Source of the DNA: Sorghum bicolor
Lineage: Eukaryota > Streptophyta > Magnoliopsida > Poales > Poaceae
Assembly (NCBI RefSeq): GCF_000003195.3
Contig: NC_012878.2
Span: 38,812,751-38,876,750 of the forward strand
Direction of reading: 5' to 3'
DNA length: 64,000 nt
Positions 32,561 through 44,847 of the stretch are shown piece after piece (within the stretch, counting starts at the first letter, position 1; the number at the start of each line of letters is the position of its first letter). The position numbers were made by a program, and so were the translations under genes. Under the pieces are notes generated by a model. The model ran no database searches, had not been told where the DNA came from, and worked only from the letters and a program-made list of their open reading frames with translations.

Positions 32561-33742
32561 ATAGCATAATCATCAAGTATCATAATTATGGATAATCATC
32601 AGAGCATCTACTAGTCATAATCAAAGTTAGCCATTGGATAAACTAGGGAGTTAGATCTAAGGTAATTCTATAACTACATCAATGAGTAAATTTAATTAGT
32701 GCAATTACATCTAGAAATCATTGTTAAGTTAACCCTACATCATAATCACATATAAAGAGGCATCAACTAATGAGGGTATTAAGACACTAGGGTCACCTCC
32801 TTTGCGACTGTGCCCATGCTAGTCCTACGTACGGAGAGTGGACTATAGAGGAACCAACGCAGCTATCACCTGCGCGGACTACGACACGTCCCGACATGTC
32901 ACGGTGCACTCGTAGATAAACAATATATCTAGACACCATGTCTACATATTGTCTACCATCTACCCAACGATCGATTAGGTAAACATTATATGAGCAATTA
33001 CATTAATTCAATAAGATCAAACAAACTATCCTAGACATATAATCAAACTAGACAAAAACGATTGCAATTAAGAATATATGAATCTATTAAGAGTAAAGTC
33101 TCCCTAATATATATAATGAATACAATAAAGTAAGAACTAGATCTATTACCGAACTCTTGTGCTCCAAACCGACGCTAGGGCTCCAGATCCTGATGAAGAA
33201 CTAGATCTCCTCTACTTCTAATCTAGCTAACTAGAACTATGAACTAGAAGGCTCTTGATAAACTAGAAGGCTCTTGATGCTTGATGGCTTGAGGCCTTGA
33301 TGAATAATGAATTGCCTCCTCCTAGGAGGGTCTACCCATGTATTTATAGTCCAATGGGATGCACGTGCGCCACAGGATCAAACCGACGTAACCAAGAGCT
33401 GAGATGCATCAAGAGACGTGGTGGAGGAACATTCCAGAAGGGGGGCCGCAACCCTAAGCCTAGGGCGTCGCCCAGCCCCACGTGGCGGCGCCCTGGCCCT
33501 ATATTGCTTCGAGTGTCTTCTAGATGGTTCCTGAGTTTTCCCGTGATGTTTCTCAGAGAGGATAAGTTTCGTGTTTATCTTGCACTTGAATCTCTCTTTT
33601 CAGCTTTTCTGAAATAAACCCTGGAAAATACAGAATATGCAAAACTCATGGAAATCGTTAGTTAAAACCCTAGACTAGTGTGTTTTCATGTTTTCTTTTG
33701 GGTTTAATTTTCTAATAAATTTGACGTTAACCACCATCAACA

Positions 33743-34106
33743 ATTTCCCCAAGCTTACCTTTTGCCAGCCCCTTGGCAAACAAACTAAGCCTAATTGTTA
33801 TTGTATTTGGATTAGGAGTTTTTACAATATTATTATACTTTCAAGTACACATGCTCTCAAACAAGAATTTCCTCCGGATCAAACGATGTATGCTCTAACC
33901 TTCAAACTTACTCATTTCACCTGTAATATGCGGCTTCACAGCTTTTGCTTAAGTGTTGAGCAGTCGAAAGATAGAACAATCAAGCTAAGTACTATGTCTC
34001 AAATTCTTTGCTATACCACTATTCTAGAGTTTTTCATAAGGTTTCAAAATAAAACTCACAGCTTAATTGTATGACACCCTCAAGTCTCTCAATGTATAAC
34101 ATTAAT
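33743..34106 (-). other. Truncated 3' internal module of element H
   Basis: Next to LTR H is a purine tract (minus GGTAAGCTTGGGGAAAT), then about 350 bp that match 41619-41980 of element K (shared words include TTGCCA...CCTTGGCAAACAA and GGATTAGGAGTT). The match stops at about 34106, where the last 13 bases of another LTR type (AGGACCGTCAACA) and a second purine tract begin. No gene here; the ORF 33688-34074 spans this module but is not conserved. Confidence 0.65.
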
Positions 34107-34121
34107 GAGGACCGTCAACAA

Positions 34122-37100
34122 ACTCCCCCAAGCTTACCTCTTGCTCGTCCCTGAGCAAGGATAGACTCAGCAATGGATCAGAAGTTGTTGCAATATCTTA
34201 AAAATTTGACGGTACACATGCTTTTAAATAAGACCTCATCTCTGAGTTAGAGTAAACTGTCAAGAACTAAAACTTACTTACTTTACCTTTCACCATGGGA
34301 CTTGTAAACGTCACTTCTGTCTTGAGTAGTTAAAAGATAAAAGAGTCTAGCCAAGTGCCATGTCTCTTATTCTTGATCAGCTATAGCTCTGGAGTTTTTG
34401 CAGATTTTCAAATAAAACTCAGAGATTCCTTGTATGACTCTCTAAATCTCTCTTTTGTGGTATTTCTGGATCCTTACCAAGGCAGTGATGGTATATGCCT
34501 TCTCTCAAGATATGTGGTATTTGTGGTATAAGGCATAGTGACATTGCCTTCTCTCTCACCCTATTTTAATAAGGCTTTAATATCTGGAGCTCATAGGTGG
34601 GAGACAGCTAATACATACTTAGAAGACATTTATTGCATAGTCAAACCATGGATCTAGAGAAACAAGTCAATAAGTCAAATCAAGATGTGCATGTGTGGCG
34701 AATGAATGGTGTATGGTGATGATGGTGATAACAATGGTGGAAGTCTAATTCTACTTTTGCTCTTTTGAGGGGATACATACCTTCCTTGCTTTTTGAAACT
34801 TTATGAGGAGAATGAGATGCTCTATCTTTCATTTTATTCTTTCCTCTCAGGTGGGTATCCTGTACCCCTAATTCTACTGTCGGACACTTGTCCATTTTTA
34901 CCTCTCGTCTCACTCTTTTTCTTTTCTTTCGAGGTTCCGGGCACTTGCCCCTTTTTATTTCCTCATATATTTTTTTTTCTTTTTTTTAGAGCACTCATCT
35001 CATGAGACAATATAGCAAGTGGTAGTAGCAAGATAACTTGAGCATATATTTCACAAGGGAAAACAGAAATATTTTTGGTTATTCTCTCCCGGATTAGGAG
35101 TAGAATATTTTTGGGTGGTTCTGGAGATGGAAATGAGTGGATATATGTGGATGGTACTTCCGGAGTAGAAGTAGCATATATGAGTGAATGTGCAAGTGAA
35201 ACCTTGATTTAATCACATGACAAGCTCCTAAGGGTCTACACAGCTTGACCACACTCAATGCTCATAAGCAGTAAATAGTAAATGTGTGGCTCAAAGTCTA
35301 GCAAGCATGTATATATGGCTGTGGTAGGAATTTAAACTTTCATCATATAGGAACTCATCATGCAATATTTTAAAGATTTTTCAAAGATAAAATCCTCCAG
35401 AATTCTAGCATCTCTAGGAACAGATAAACAGCAGCTCAACCTTCCCATATCATATCTGTTAACAACTTAGATTTCAGGTCAAGTTTTCATTCCACAAGTT
35501 TAGATCTAGAGCAAGCTTTAAATTATAACAGTTATGTCTAAACTTGAGAGAGAACTTCAAATTTGCAAATTAGGCAGAGCAACTATTCATCATATCCATG
35601 CTAGAGTTTTATTATTAAGATTCAGATTAGCATAGCCACTTTATTCATTTATTAAACACACTAAGCAAAAGATATATATATAAGCACAAAATCTTTATTT
35701 GGTTCATAGTTTATGTATTTTAATATTCTAATATAATATAAGTATAAAGATAGGTAGAAATACTTAGCGAGATAAATGGGGGTGCTCTCCCCCAAGCTGA
35801 ATTTTGACGTAATTTCTCTTGATGTAGCTAGCAGGTGGCAGAGGTGTATTTGAAAGTCAGCAGCATTCTGACAGCGATTAGAATGTCCTCCGTCTGCTAG
35901 TCTTCTTGATTCTTAAATTCTGTGGAGCTCAAATAGACAACAAAGCTTGTGGAACTAATTAAGTGTTAGCATAAATATCTAGCCTTCATCATGTTGAGCT
36001 TCCTCAATAAATATTACTCCCTATTTTTATATTTTTATTTTATAAAGCAGAAAAGAAATATTTATTTTATTTTTATGCCACCACAGTGAAGATACTTATG
36101 GGTTTTATGCCACTCGTATACACACATGGGGCTTAGTATTTTTTAACATTTTTATTTTCATTTCAAGATAGCATGATTAACTAATAATCTATTTAAGGAA
36201 AGTAAATAATTAAAGGGAAAAGGGAATGCAGAAAGGATAAATATGAATAACTACTGATCTTACCTTTCGGCAAGGGTTCAATATTTTAAGTCTTCTTAAC
36301 AAGACTTCTCACCGTGTTCATTCTTCAGGTGCGTCATTTGTTTCAGGTGCGGACCTTGACGTCTGCACCTCTTGATACGGTGTCACCCATGTTCTTCGTT
36401 TGCCCAGCAGTTCAAAGTGCGGCGTTGGCAGTAACCTGCTCAGTGTGTTTGTGCTCGTAGATCCAGGTCCTTCACTTGGTAGAGTCTGAGAGTTATAAAA
36501 CTCCTCCGTGTTTTGCTCAAAGTGTACCTGCTCATAGAGACAAGGCAAAGATCAAGTGCATGGGTCTGTTGGTGGAAAACACCAACAGAACCTAAAGTGT
36601 ATTTGTTCTTCTCTAACCCTAAGCATAGTGAGCAAGACAAAGTTGATGGATGAAAAGTTCATGAGTGTAGCACTTATAACATTTGTCAGATCAGATCGCT
36701 CAACCTTATGGAAAGATAATCTATCTATGTATATGTCTTTTTCTTTATATCTCTCAGTGATTGAATGTGTAACATTTTAACTAATATGATTAGGAGTGTG
36801 GGATCATGGAGGTAGTACTAAGAACAAGGATTAAAGGACTAAACATGTTGAATCAGTTGGGTTGGTTAATCTAGAGTTGTAAATCATACATGTTTGTCTC
36901 TTTTATTTATATGAACGCCAGAACCAAGGAGAAGCTTATAAAAGTGATAGTCAAGTACCTTAAGATGTTACCTTGCTTGAAGAGTGATGGTACAGTATCA
37001 CCTTGTGGAAGCTTTCCTTTCTTAGCGGTTGTGCATCATGTTTGTGGCACCCTCTATGGATCATCTCTCTATGATGAATGAGCTATGTCCTTCTTGTGTA

Positions 37101-37835
37101 AATTGTTAAACTTCATGTGTCACTCTCTTCGTCTCTGATGTGAGTTTATCTCAGGACTTCCTAAATCGATATTGAAAGTTTTTCTACAGGGGTTAGTCCG
37201 ACAAAAATATACCAATGTCTACACAAGCAGTTTTTAGTTCAATAACCTAACTAGACTCCATGTCTAATCAGATTAAGGAAGGCTGTTTAACCTAAGCACC
37301 ATGCTTAATTTAAAAGCCAATAGAAGTATGTGCAGTACTTCCAAACTAACACTTACTAGTAAATAGACAAAGGTAGCATGACAGCATTTATAGAGATCTA
37401 CTCAAGTGAAGATGAAGTAGTGTGATTAGTATTTAACAAATTGAGCATGTCTTAACGGTAGGGACAACCAACATAGCAATATGGCAAAGGATGTTTTTAT
37501 GTAAAGTACTCCCCCAAGCTTGAATTTTGCAGAATTCAAGTTTGGATGAATTTAATTCAGTGTTGCATAATGATTGGTTGGACATACCTTGTACTTGCCA
37601 TTCATCCGATCTTCTTGCTCCAATCCTGTAAAGGTTAGTGACAAAAATACCCGAAGGAATATTTTTACTATTATCCTTATATGCTCAATAGACAAGGTAA
37701 TGTTGCAAATAATTAAAACTCATGTTACGATCTGATCAGTGTTTATTTTAGGACACCAAGCTTGTCCTTGGAAAACCATCAATTTATGTCGGCGAAGTGG
37801 TTTCCCTTCCAACGCTGACCTAAATCAAGATCAAC
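34122..37835 (-). other. Non-coding 3' module of element I
   Basis: There is no ORF conserved with relatives. It contains three purine-tract-like motifs: 34121-34135 at the LTR, 35787-35798 and 37509-37520. One copy of the CGGACACTTGTCCATTTTT block lies at about 34877-34897, as in element F. A perfect 10-bp hairpin stem lies at 36565-36589. The order of motifs matches element K (49845-53060) and partly element F. ORFs at 36318-36640 and 36556-37081 overlap on both strands without conserved features. Confidence 0.6.
36565..36589. repeat. Perfect hairpin in element I
   Basis: TCTGTTGGTG (36565-36574), GAAAA loop, CACCAACAGA (36580-36589). A decayed version is seen at the matching place in element K near 51408-51435 (CTACTGGTGGAAAAACACCAACAAAA). 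Conservation suggests an RNA element; its role is unknown. Confidence 0.6.
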
Positions 37836-39206
37836 TCAACGAGATCTGCAATATTTATTATAGACATATTCATCGACAACCGCTCTTTTAAAGTTTTTAT
37901 AAATAGAAAGGAAGAGGGGGTTGGAGATCTCAAATGTGGTGATGTTGGAGAGACCAATAGATTGGGAAGATGTTGCATATGAGCATGGAGTAAACAAAGT
38001 GGCTATGAAATAAATTCCATGCTCATTAATGCTATCTTCGTCTCCAATCTGAATGTTCAGAGTTCCTCTTGGATTGGTCTCACTTATGTCCTCTTCTATA
38101 GTTGGATGAATGCCATCTTCAAAGGGAGTCAAGAACTCACCATTTGAAATAGAACCAAAGTCAGAATTCATTAAGGCTTCTTCCTTATCCATCCATTCTA
38201 CACATTCTAGCCATTTAGAACTTGTGATCAGGAAAGGGGAGGTGTTAGAATTTTCAATATGGCTTAGCTCTCCTTTACTTGATTTGTCATCCTCGACTTC
38301 TTCATAACAGGAACCAGGACATTCTCTAAGAGAACCATTATTGCGAGGATTTGAATTATCCCTGCTTGAAGGTCTCTTATGGAACCAGAAGTCTAAACCA
38401 TCAGCATCTGAAAGATTTAAGGTCGGAATTCCTTCCTCCCTTGGAGAATTTTGGGGTATTGATGGTTTAGGATTGATAGCTAAAGTTTGGAATTGAAGTG
38501 GTTGTGATCTGGCTATCGAAACTTCTTCTTCTTGTATAGGAGCTGGTTCTGTCTCTTTCTCAGAGATATAAAAGCTAGGAGACTTTCCACTTAATAAATC
38601 AATCAAATTCCAAGCTTCACTAGCAGGTAGGTGATAGAAGGATCCTCTAGAGGCTGTATTCAAGGTTTGCTTATTTTCTCTACTAAGGCCCTCAAAAAAG
38701 TGAATTAGAAGAACTTCTTCTGGAATAGAAAGCTTTGGGCCAGTGAGAGTAAGGTTAATAAAGCGGTCCCATGATTTGCCAAGAGATTCTTCTTCCAGTT
38801 GTCTAAAAGAAATAATCTCACGCCGAAGTTCCGCCACTTTATAGATTGGAAAATATTTTAAAAGAAAACTATTATGTAACTCCTTCCAATCTCCATGAAC
38901 ACTCCCTACTTTGAGTTTATACCAATGTCTAGCTCTTCCCGTTAAAGAGAACGGAAAGAGCTTCCATTTAAGGGTCTCATCAGACATGCCTTCAATGCGA
39001 AGGAGGTCACAGACTCGATAAAACTCTCTTAGGTGTGTGTATGGGTTTTCCTCACCTTCTCCTGAGAAAGGTTGTTTTTGAACAAATTCTATGTATTCGG
39101 GGTCTAACTCAAAACTAGATGCTATGATAGGCTTTGAAGATTTTGGTGGTTCGAGATGTGTGCCCGTAGGTCTATGAAATTCATAGATAGACATGTTTGA
39201 ATTCAT
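37836..39206 (-). CDS. Element I gag (capsid) protein
   Basis: An intact 456-residue ORF starting at ATG 39206, about 140 bp past the primer site. A second ATG lies four codons in (MNSNM). Residues about 45-230 form the Retrotrans_gag capsid core: QKQPFSGEGEENPYTHLREF, RLEGMSDETLKWKLFPFSL-type motif, ARHWYKL, FLLKYFPIYKVAELRREI and HFFEGLSRENKQTLNTASRG. The C-terminal half is acidic and ends in a block shared with elements E and K (MDKEEALMNSDFGSISNGEF; INEHGIYFIAT; SQSIGLSNITTFE). There is no CCHC knuckle and no protease. It is the only undisturbed gag in this group in the window, so it may still be translatable, but no other protein of the element is present. Confidence 0.82.
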   Translation of the reverse strand: MNSNMSIYEFHRPTGTHLEPPKSSKPIIASSFELDPEYIEFVQKQPFSGEGEENPYTHLREFYRVCDLLRIEGMSDETLKWKLFPFSLTGRARHWYKLKVGSVHGDWKELHNSFLLKYFPIYKVAELRREIISFRQLEEESLGKSWDRFINLTLTGPKLSIPEEVLLIHFFEGLSRENKQTLNTASRGSFYHLPASEAWNLIDLLSGKSPSFYISEKETEPAPIQEEEVSIARSQPLQFQTLAINPKPSIPQNSPREEGIPTLNLSDADGLDFWFHKRPSSRDNSNPRNNGSLRECPGSCYEEVEDDKSSKGELSHIENSNTSPFLITSSKWLECVEWMDKEEALMNSDFGSISNGEFLTPFEDGIHPTIEEDISETNPRGTLNIQIGDEDSINEHGIYFIATLFTPCSYATSSQSIGLSNITTFEISNPLFLSIYKNFKRAVVDEYVYNKYCRSR

Positions 39207-39343
39207 GATAGACCAGAGATCAAGGATTAGATAAGAAGAAAGATTAGCAGAGATGAGGCAAAGGATAAAAGGAAAATATATTTTTTATATATATTTTTTT
39301 TAGAAAATGATTAAGCTAGTTCGTAGTCAACTCAGCAACCGTT

Positions 39344-39361
39344 TTCCCGGCAACAGCGCCA
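39344..39361 (-). promoter_or_regulatory. Primer binding site of element I
   Basis: The minus strand reads TGGCGCTGTTGCCGGGAA, eight bases past the LTR end at 39370. Same tRNA-Asp-type site as element F. Confidence 0.88.
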
Positions 39362-39369
39362 AAAATGCT

Positions 39370-40709
39370 TGTTGACACTTGCTAACACCACTTGAATACT
39401 AGGTTGTCATCCCCAGCATGGTACTAGAGTGTACTACGGTATTTATACGCACACAAATAATCCGCAAGCGCACGGATACTGTTATAGCTTTTACCCGGTT
39501 AAACGTTTTATCGTATCCACAGGGAAACGGGAGAACCAACTACGCTCTAACTTAACCAGGATAGATAGATAAGTGTAAATAGGAAAGATGGTAGAATTGA
39601 ATAAGAACAATATTAAAGGTAAGATAACAGTGAGTGATAATATGGGAATAGAGAATAGAGCAATTCTAGTATGTGGGCGATGGTAGCAGAATAGAGAGAA
39701 TAACTATGGTTTCTCTACTTCAATGGGGTATGTCTATGTCTGGGACGAACCACGTGATAAGAGTACACCACAAAGGATGCTTATCCTTAGGGCGATAAAC
39801 CCTACCTGTCGTGCTAACAAGAGGTGGACTACAGGGGACCAACGTAACTGTCACCTACGCGGCGTACCACACGATCCAGCTAGACAGGGGATATCCACAA
39901 GTAATCTAGGTCTAAGCACCACACTTACACCTATACTACAACTCTCACCTATAGCGTCCTATAGATTAAAGTACTCAAAAGAGTTGTGAACCAGAACATA
40001 CATAATTAGTAATTGCATAATGAATTAGAAGTTTGATTACCAGAGTCATCCCATGAGCAAGCTTGATTGGAGCTTGATCATGACGAAGTACAACCGGAGG
40101 AAGAACCGACAGGCCGGCCTCTCCTCTAATCCTCCTTCGCTCTCCATCCTGCTACTATCTAGATCTACTCTAGTTTAGAGAAGAGAGGAGAGCTCTCATC
40201 TCTAAACCCTAGCTTTTGCTCTGTCTATGAATAATGAATAATGATCAAGGGGTGCCTCCTCCAGGGGCTAGGGGGTCTGGTTATATAGTCCCCTCAAGTG
40301 AACCTAGGTCGTCGGATCAAACCGACATTGATTGAACGGTTATTCTTGATCCTTTAGGTCAGTGGAGATCTCCCGAGAGAAAGAGTCCTGATTGGGCTCC
40401 AAGTCAGGGCGGGCGCCCAGGGCAGGAGGGCGGGCGCCCTGCCTCTGGCCCCGTTCGGCCTCCGCTTCCTCCCCGTGGCTTCTGGTGTCTTCTAGATGTA
40501 AGATAATTGCGCGGCACGTTAATATCTCTATGTAATCCCGACGTGTGGGCCTTTCTTCCGTATTTCCTGATAACCCCCTGCAGAAATAGACAAACACCAA
40601 AACTCATGGAATTCTGTCAGATAAAACCCTAAGTCTAGATGTTGATTTCATTTGGATCCTTTTCTTTGTTTATTTGATAATTAAATTTGATACTTAAGGA
40701 CCGTCAACA
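39370..40709 (-). repeat. 5' LTR of element I
   Basis: A 1340-bp LTR with TGTTGACACT...ACCGTCAACA ends. TATA box (minus GACTATATAACC) near 40278-40289, paired GC boxes at 40407-40420 and 40427-40441, and the U5 motif CCGCAAGCGCACGGAT near 39459. Bases from 40710 on are the broken K LTR. Confidence 0.9.
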
Positions 40710-41618
40710 AGCGGGCTACCACAGTGTGGCTAATTAGGGGACATTCACAAGTAAACCTAGCCTAGGCACCATGCCTACACTACGAAATACTACTTCAACC
40801 AAGTAATGACCAAGATCAAAGCACTCAATATGAGATGTGAACAAAAGAACGAATAAGAACAAGTTGCTTACTTAAATTGGAATGGTATGTACAAAAGTAC
40901 CTCAGAACATATCTCCGAGCAAGGGAGCTGAATCGAGAAGAATACAACCATGAAGAAGCGCCGACAGGATGGAACTCCTCAAGAATCTCTACTCCTCTAC
41001 TCAATCTCTCTAATCTCTAAACAAGACTAGATCTAGAAGAACTAGTCTCTTCTAATTGCTACATCTAGATGAACTAGAACTAGATCAACTAGAGAGACCC
41101 TAACCCTAATTATGTAGAGGATATGAAGCACCGAGGTGTAGAATGCCACTTGGGGCATCATTATATAGGCCGAGGTGGAGTAGGGGGCAAGGAGCCGCCA
41201 CGTCATTTATCCGCGTCTTTATCTTGTGTGCTCCGTCGGATCAAACCGACTTAAAATCAACGTAGGGATACTTTGCTTGGCATCCAAGGAGGCGTAGGAG
41301 AAAGACTCCAGAAGGCGGCGACCATCAGTTGACCTAAGGCGCCGACTGGCCCCACCTGGGCTCATCTGCGGGCCCCATTCCTTTGGGTGTCTTCTAGACT
41401 CTTCCTGAGTCCAATAATGATGTTTTCCACCACGGGTAAGTTTCGTGCTAATTATGCACTATAATCCCCTCTTTTATGCTTTTCTAGAATAATCCTTGGA
41501 AAATATAGAATCACCAAAACTTGTGGAAATTTTCAGTTAAAACCCTAGACTAGTGTGTATTCCTATGTCCTTTCATGTCTAAAGTTCTAATAAATATTGA
41601 CGTTATCGACCGTCAATA
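40710..41618 (-). repeat. 3' LTR of element K, right part
   Basis: Continues a K-type LTR from the point where element I entered. It aligns with 54848-55354 of the 5' LTR through the words CTAGCCTAGGCACCA and ACCGAGGTGTAGA, and ends ...ACCGTCAATA (the usual CA end mutated to TA). It has a TATA box near 41161-41170 and a GC box near 41338. It retains 307 bp that the 5' LTR has lost. Confidence 0.8.
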
Positions 41619-42354
41619 GATCCCCCAGCTAACCTTTTGCCAATCCCTTGGCAAACAACCCAAGCCTAATTATTAATAAACTTGGATTAGGAGTTGCTAC
41701 AATACTTTCATTTCTTTTAAGTACACTTGCTTTTAAACATAAATTTTCCTATAGTCTAACTTTCAAACTTACCTATTTTACCTTTAACCATGGAGCTTTA
41801 CAGCTTTTGCATAAGTCTTGAGTAATCGAAAGATAGAACACTCAAGTCAAGCACTATGTCTCAAATTTTTCATAGTACCAACATTCTGGAGTTTTGCAAG
41901 TTTTTGAAATAAAGCTCAGAGCATGATTCTATGACACCCTCAAGTCTCTTATTATGAAGTATTTATGGATCTTACTGAGGCATTAATAATGTCATGCCTT
42001 CCTACAACTAAGGATATATATAGTGGAGCTTATAGGAGTCGCAATAACAAGGATGAGCATACTTGCAATTCATATATTGTAAAGTCAAACAATGGATCCA
42101 TAGAGAATCAAGGCATACAATCAAATCAAGATATGTATGTGTATGGAATATGGTGGATAGGTGTATATATAGTATTTAGTGGCTAATACTAATTCTACTT
42201 TTGCTCTTTGAAAATTACTCCCTCCTTAGAACTTTTTGTAGGAAAACATGGGCTATCTTTATTCTATCTTTCTATTTTTTTCATTACTGTGGGAGGTGGG
42301 CATCGATGTACCCATTGTTTTAATTGCTGGGACACTTGTCCATCTTTTACTCCC

Positions 42355-44847
42355 TGTAACACCCTAAATTTTTCTTCTTTGAAAATAAAGCTAAAATAAT
42401 TTATTTTGTATTTCTGTACTTATGAAAATATAGTAAAATGAAAATTTTCCATAAATTAAAATTCATCATAGGGTTTAGCAACGATGTTGTGCATACATGC
42501 TGGTACATATGTTTTATGTGATGTTTCTTTGTTGCTCCTTTGTGTGTTGAGACTAAGCAAAGTTTTTAAAATTTCGTTATAACGATCTTCGTACATATTT
42601 ATCTTTATCTACAACCAAATTCCTTGTTTCTAAGCTCAAGTTTTTATTAGGAGCTTCCTAAAATCTTTTCTTTGTCACTCAAAGCACTTCTTTTAGTTCC
42701 TCGTCCATCAAGAAGTCTCTACAAACTTTGTAGGAATTTTCCAACTTCCGTTCTCACTTTTCTGTAAGCATAATATAATTTTTAGATGCTCCAACTTATC
42801 TTATCAAGAGATCCAAATACTTTAATTGGTTTTCTCATGTTCCATAATGTCTCCGAGATTTTTCCACGAATTTCTGGAGTATTTGGAGTATTTTTCATGG
42901 CTTAAATCATAATTCTGGACTTTTCTATGATTATTTTATTCGCCAAATTAATTAATTTCGAAAATAATAAAATCTTTCATTTTATCCCACACTCAAGCCC
43001 ATGATCTCAATGGTCAATGTCTTTATTTACTAATGGGCTTTAATAATTAATTAGGCCTATTAGTAAAGATGAAGGTTGCAAATCAATTAGTACCATATCG
43101 CTAGTTGACGTGGAGGTGGTGAGTTTTTCTCCCTATATATATATGTATCAACCCCTTAGGCAAAGCACATCAAAGACTATCATATGGGAAGCCTCTAATT
43201 TGAGAATTCCTAAGATAGTAAAATAAAATTTATATTTTCTTCTCTACAACGTGATCGTCATCGTCTCGCCTATACACGACATGTACGAATGGTCGGCTAC
43301 TCCGGCGTTGCTGTAGCTCCAAGAAAGCGTCACTGCCAGTGAACCAACTCTCCGTCCACCAACGTAAGCCCCAATCACTTTGTCTTTAAGTTTAGAAAAC
43401 ACAAACAGCTCGGTTTTAAATTAAAAATATGTTTTCACTATTTACAGAATTGCCTCTGACTTTCTTTTGGCCATAAAGTATTCATCTTAACTCCGTTTTG
43501 ACCCATTCAAATTGCGTTGGATTTGTATTAATAAGCTCTACATGTTAGAAAACTTAATTCACCGGTTTGAAACTTTTAAATTTCGTGACCTTAATTAGAT
43601 AACTGATTTTCTATATAAAATCTTAGAAAATTCATAACTTCTTCGTTTTAACTTCGTTTTTCGTGACCTTTACGTCTATGAAATCGTAGCAATGCGTAGA
43701 ATCATTTTATAAACTTTTCATACTGTTTTTATATGATTGGTGTACTGTTCTAATTGTAGCCTTGTTTGCTTTGTGTATGTTTGTCTTCGTTTGTTTGTGT
43801 GATCGATGATTGAGTTTAGACGGTGAGCATTTCGTGGTGATCAAGAGTGCTTCAGTGATCCAGATCAGAGCCTTGGACAACTAGCAAGATCAGCAAGAGC
43901 ATTTGGATTAAGGTAAGTATAGCATTTGGATTTTATTTCTATGACCATGATACTGTGACTAGATTAATGTTAAGTAATAAATGATAAAAATGACTTTTTA
44001 GCCACTTGATGATTTATCTGTAAGTGAGAACCGGGACAACAGTGCAACCATGAGGGCAATAATGGCTCTGGCTTTAGCTCAGTATGAATATCTTTTCTAG
44101 CTTGTTAGAGGTTACCCAAAAGGGCGGAGGGGCTGAACCGTTTTGGGTATAGTGCGAGCCCCTATCCTTATGTGTATAGGTTGCGTGTCATTGTGCCATT
44201 TGGAAGGGGGGTATCTATATCTGCGCGCAAAGGAAACCTTGCGGCCCTAACATGTTAGACGAACTTTTGAAAGGCTTCATAGTGATCCCTGCCGACCTTC
44301 CTTGGAAGTGGGTTAAGAGGCTGATCACCTCGGGCGAAAGGGTAAATCATGACTCATGGGTAAAGATGTACAACCTCGGCAGAGTGCAAAACTGGTATAC
44401 TAGCCGTGCTCACGGTCACGAGCAGCCTTGGGGATTCTTGCATCGACGATGATAATTCTTGTGTGTGAAATATGCCCATTATTTATTATTTAATGCTTTA
44501 CATTATTTATGTCATATTGATCATGAGATTGTGGGATATATACAATCTAGTTGCTATACTTGTGGAGTTCGACATGGACTCACTCTTGCTATTTCCCCCA
44601 TACTTCAGGAGATGCTTTAGGCTTGTGATCAACCAGTCAGTTAGATCCTGTAGAGAGAAGTTAATGCCCGAAGTTGGAGTTGTCTATCCGCTGTTTGCTA
44701 TCAAAGGTTATCCCTTTTATACTAAGTACGTTATATTTATGCATTGTCTTTTGATATTACCCCTTATTTGTAGCTATATGTGAGATTTGCCTTTTAAAAT
44801 TCGCATATGGTGCATATCTGATTTTGTCCTTAAAATCGGGTATTACA
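42355..44847 (+). mobile_element. Solo LTR B (same family as A, C, D), TSD CTCCC/CTCCT
   Basis: A 2493-bp unit from TGTAACACCC to ...AATCGGGTATTACA with no internal domain. The flanks CTCCC (42350-42354) and CTCCT (44848-44852) form a 5-bp duplication with one difference. A TATATATATATG box lies near 43135-43146. A conserved 5' splice-site-like AAG/GTAAGTAT occurs at 43910-43920. The 3' third carries the family block (GCGGCCCTAAC, GGGTAAATCATGACTCATGG) and aligns with A and, in reverse, with C and D. Small ORFs in this block recur only because the LTR recurs. Confidence 0.85.

Larger units (their letters stand above)
10627..33742 (-). repeat. LTR H of an Athila-like element, split by element F
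   Basis: The LTR consists of 10627-11021 and 32566-33742 (about 1.57 kb), separated by element F and its ATAGC duplication. The right part ends ...ACCATCAACA and is followed by a purine tract (minus GGTAAGCTTGGGGAAAT). U3 carries a TATA box near 33339-33348 and two GC boxes at 33462-33474 and 33483-33496. The terminal 150 bp match LTRs at 41480-41618 and 55210-55354, so H belongs to the K family. It has a primer-like site on its left and a purine tract on its right, which is unusual for one LTR. The ORF at 33297-33617 lies in U3 and is not called. Confidence 0.7.
34107..40709 (-). mobile_element. Element I: gag-only Athila-like element with truncated 3' LTR
   Basis: In minus order: 5' LTR (40709-39370), primer site (39361-39344), gag (39206-37836), then 3.7 kb of non-coding sequence to a purine tract at 34121-34135. 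After this only the terminal 13 bases of the 3' LTR remain (34107-34120). No protease, RT or integrase is present. The element sits in the 3' LTR of K: bases from 40710 onward continue a K-type LTR. The reciprocal left half of that LTR is not found next to I, so a deletion joined I to the H module. Confidence 0.75.
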
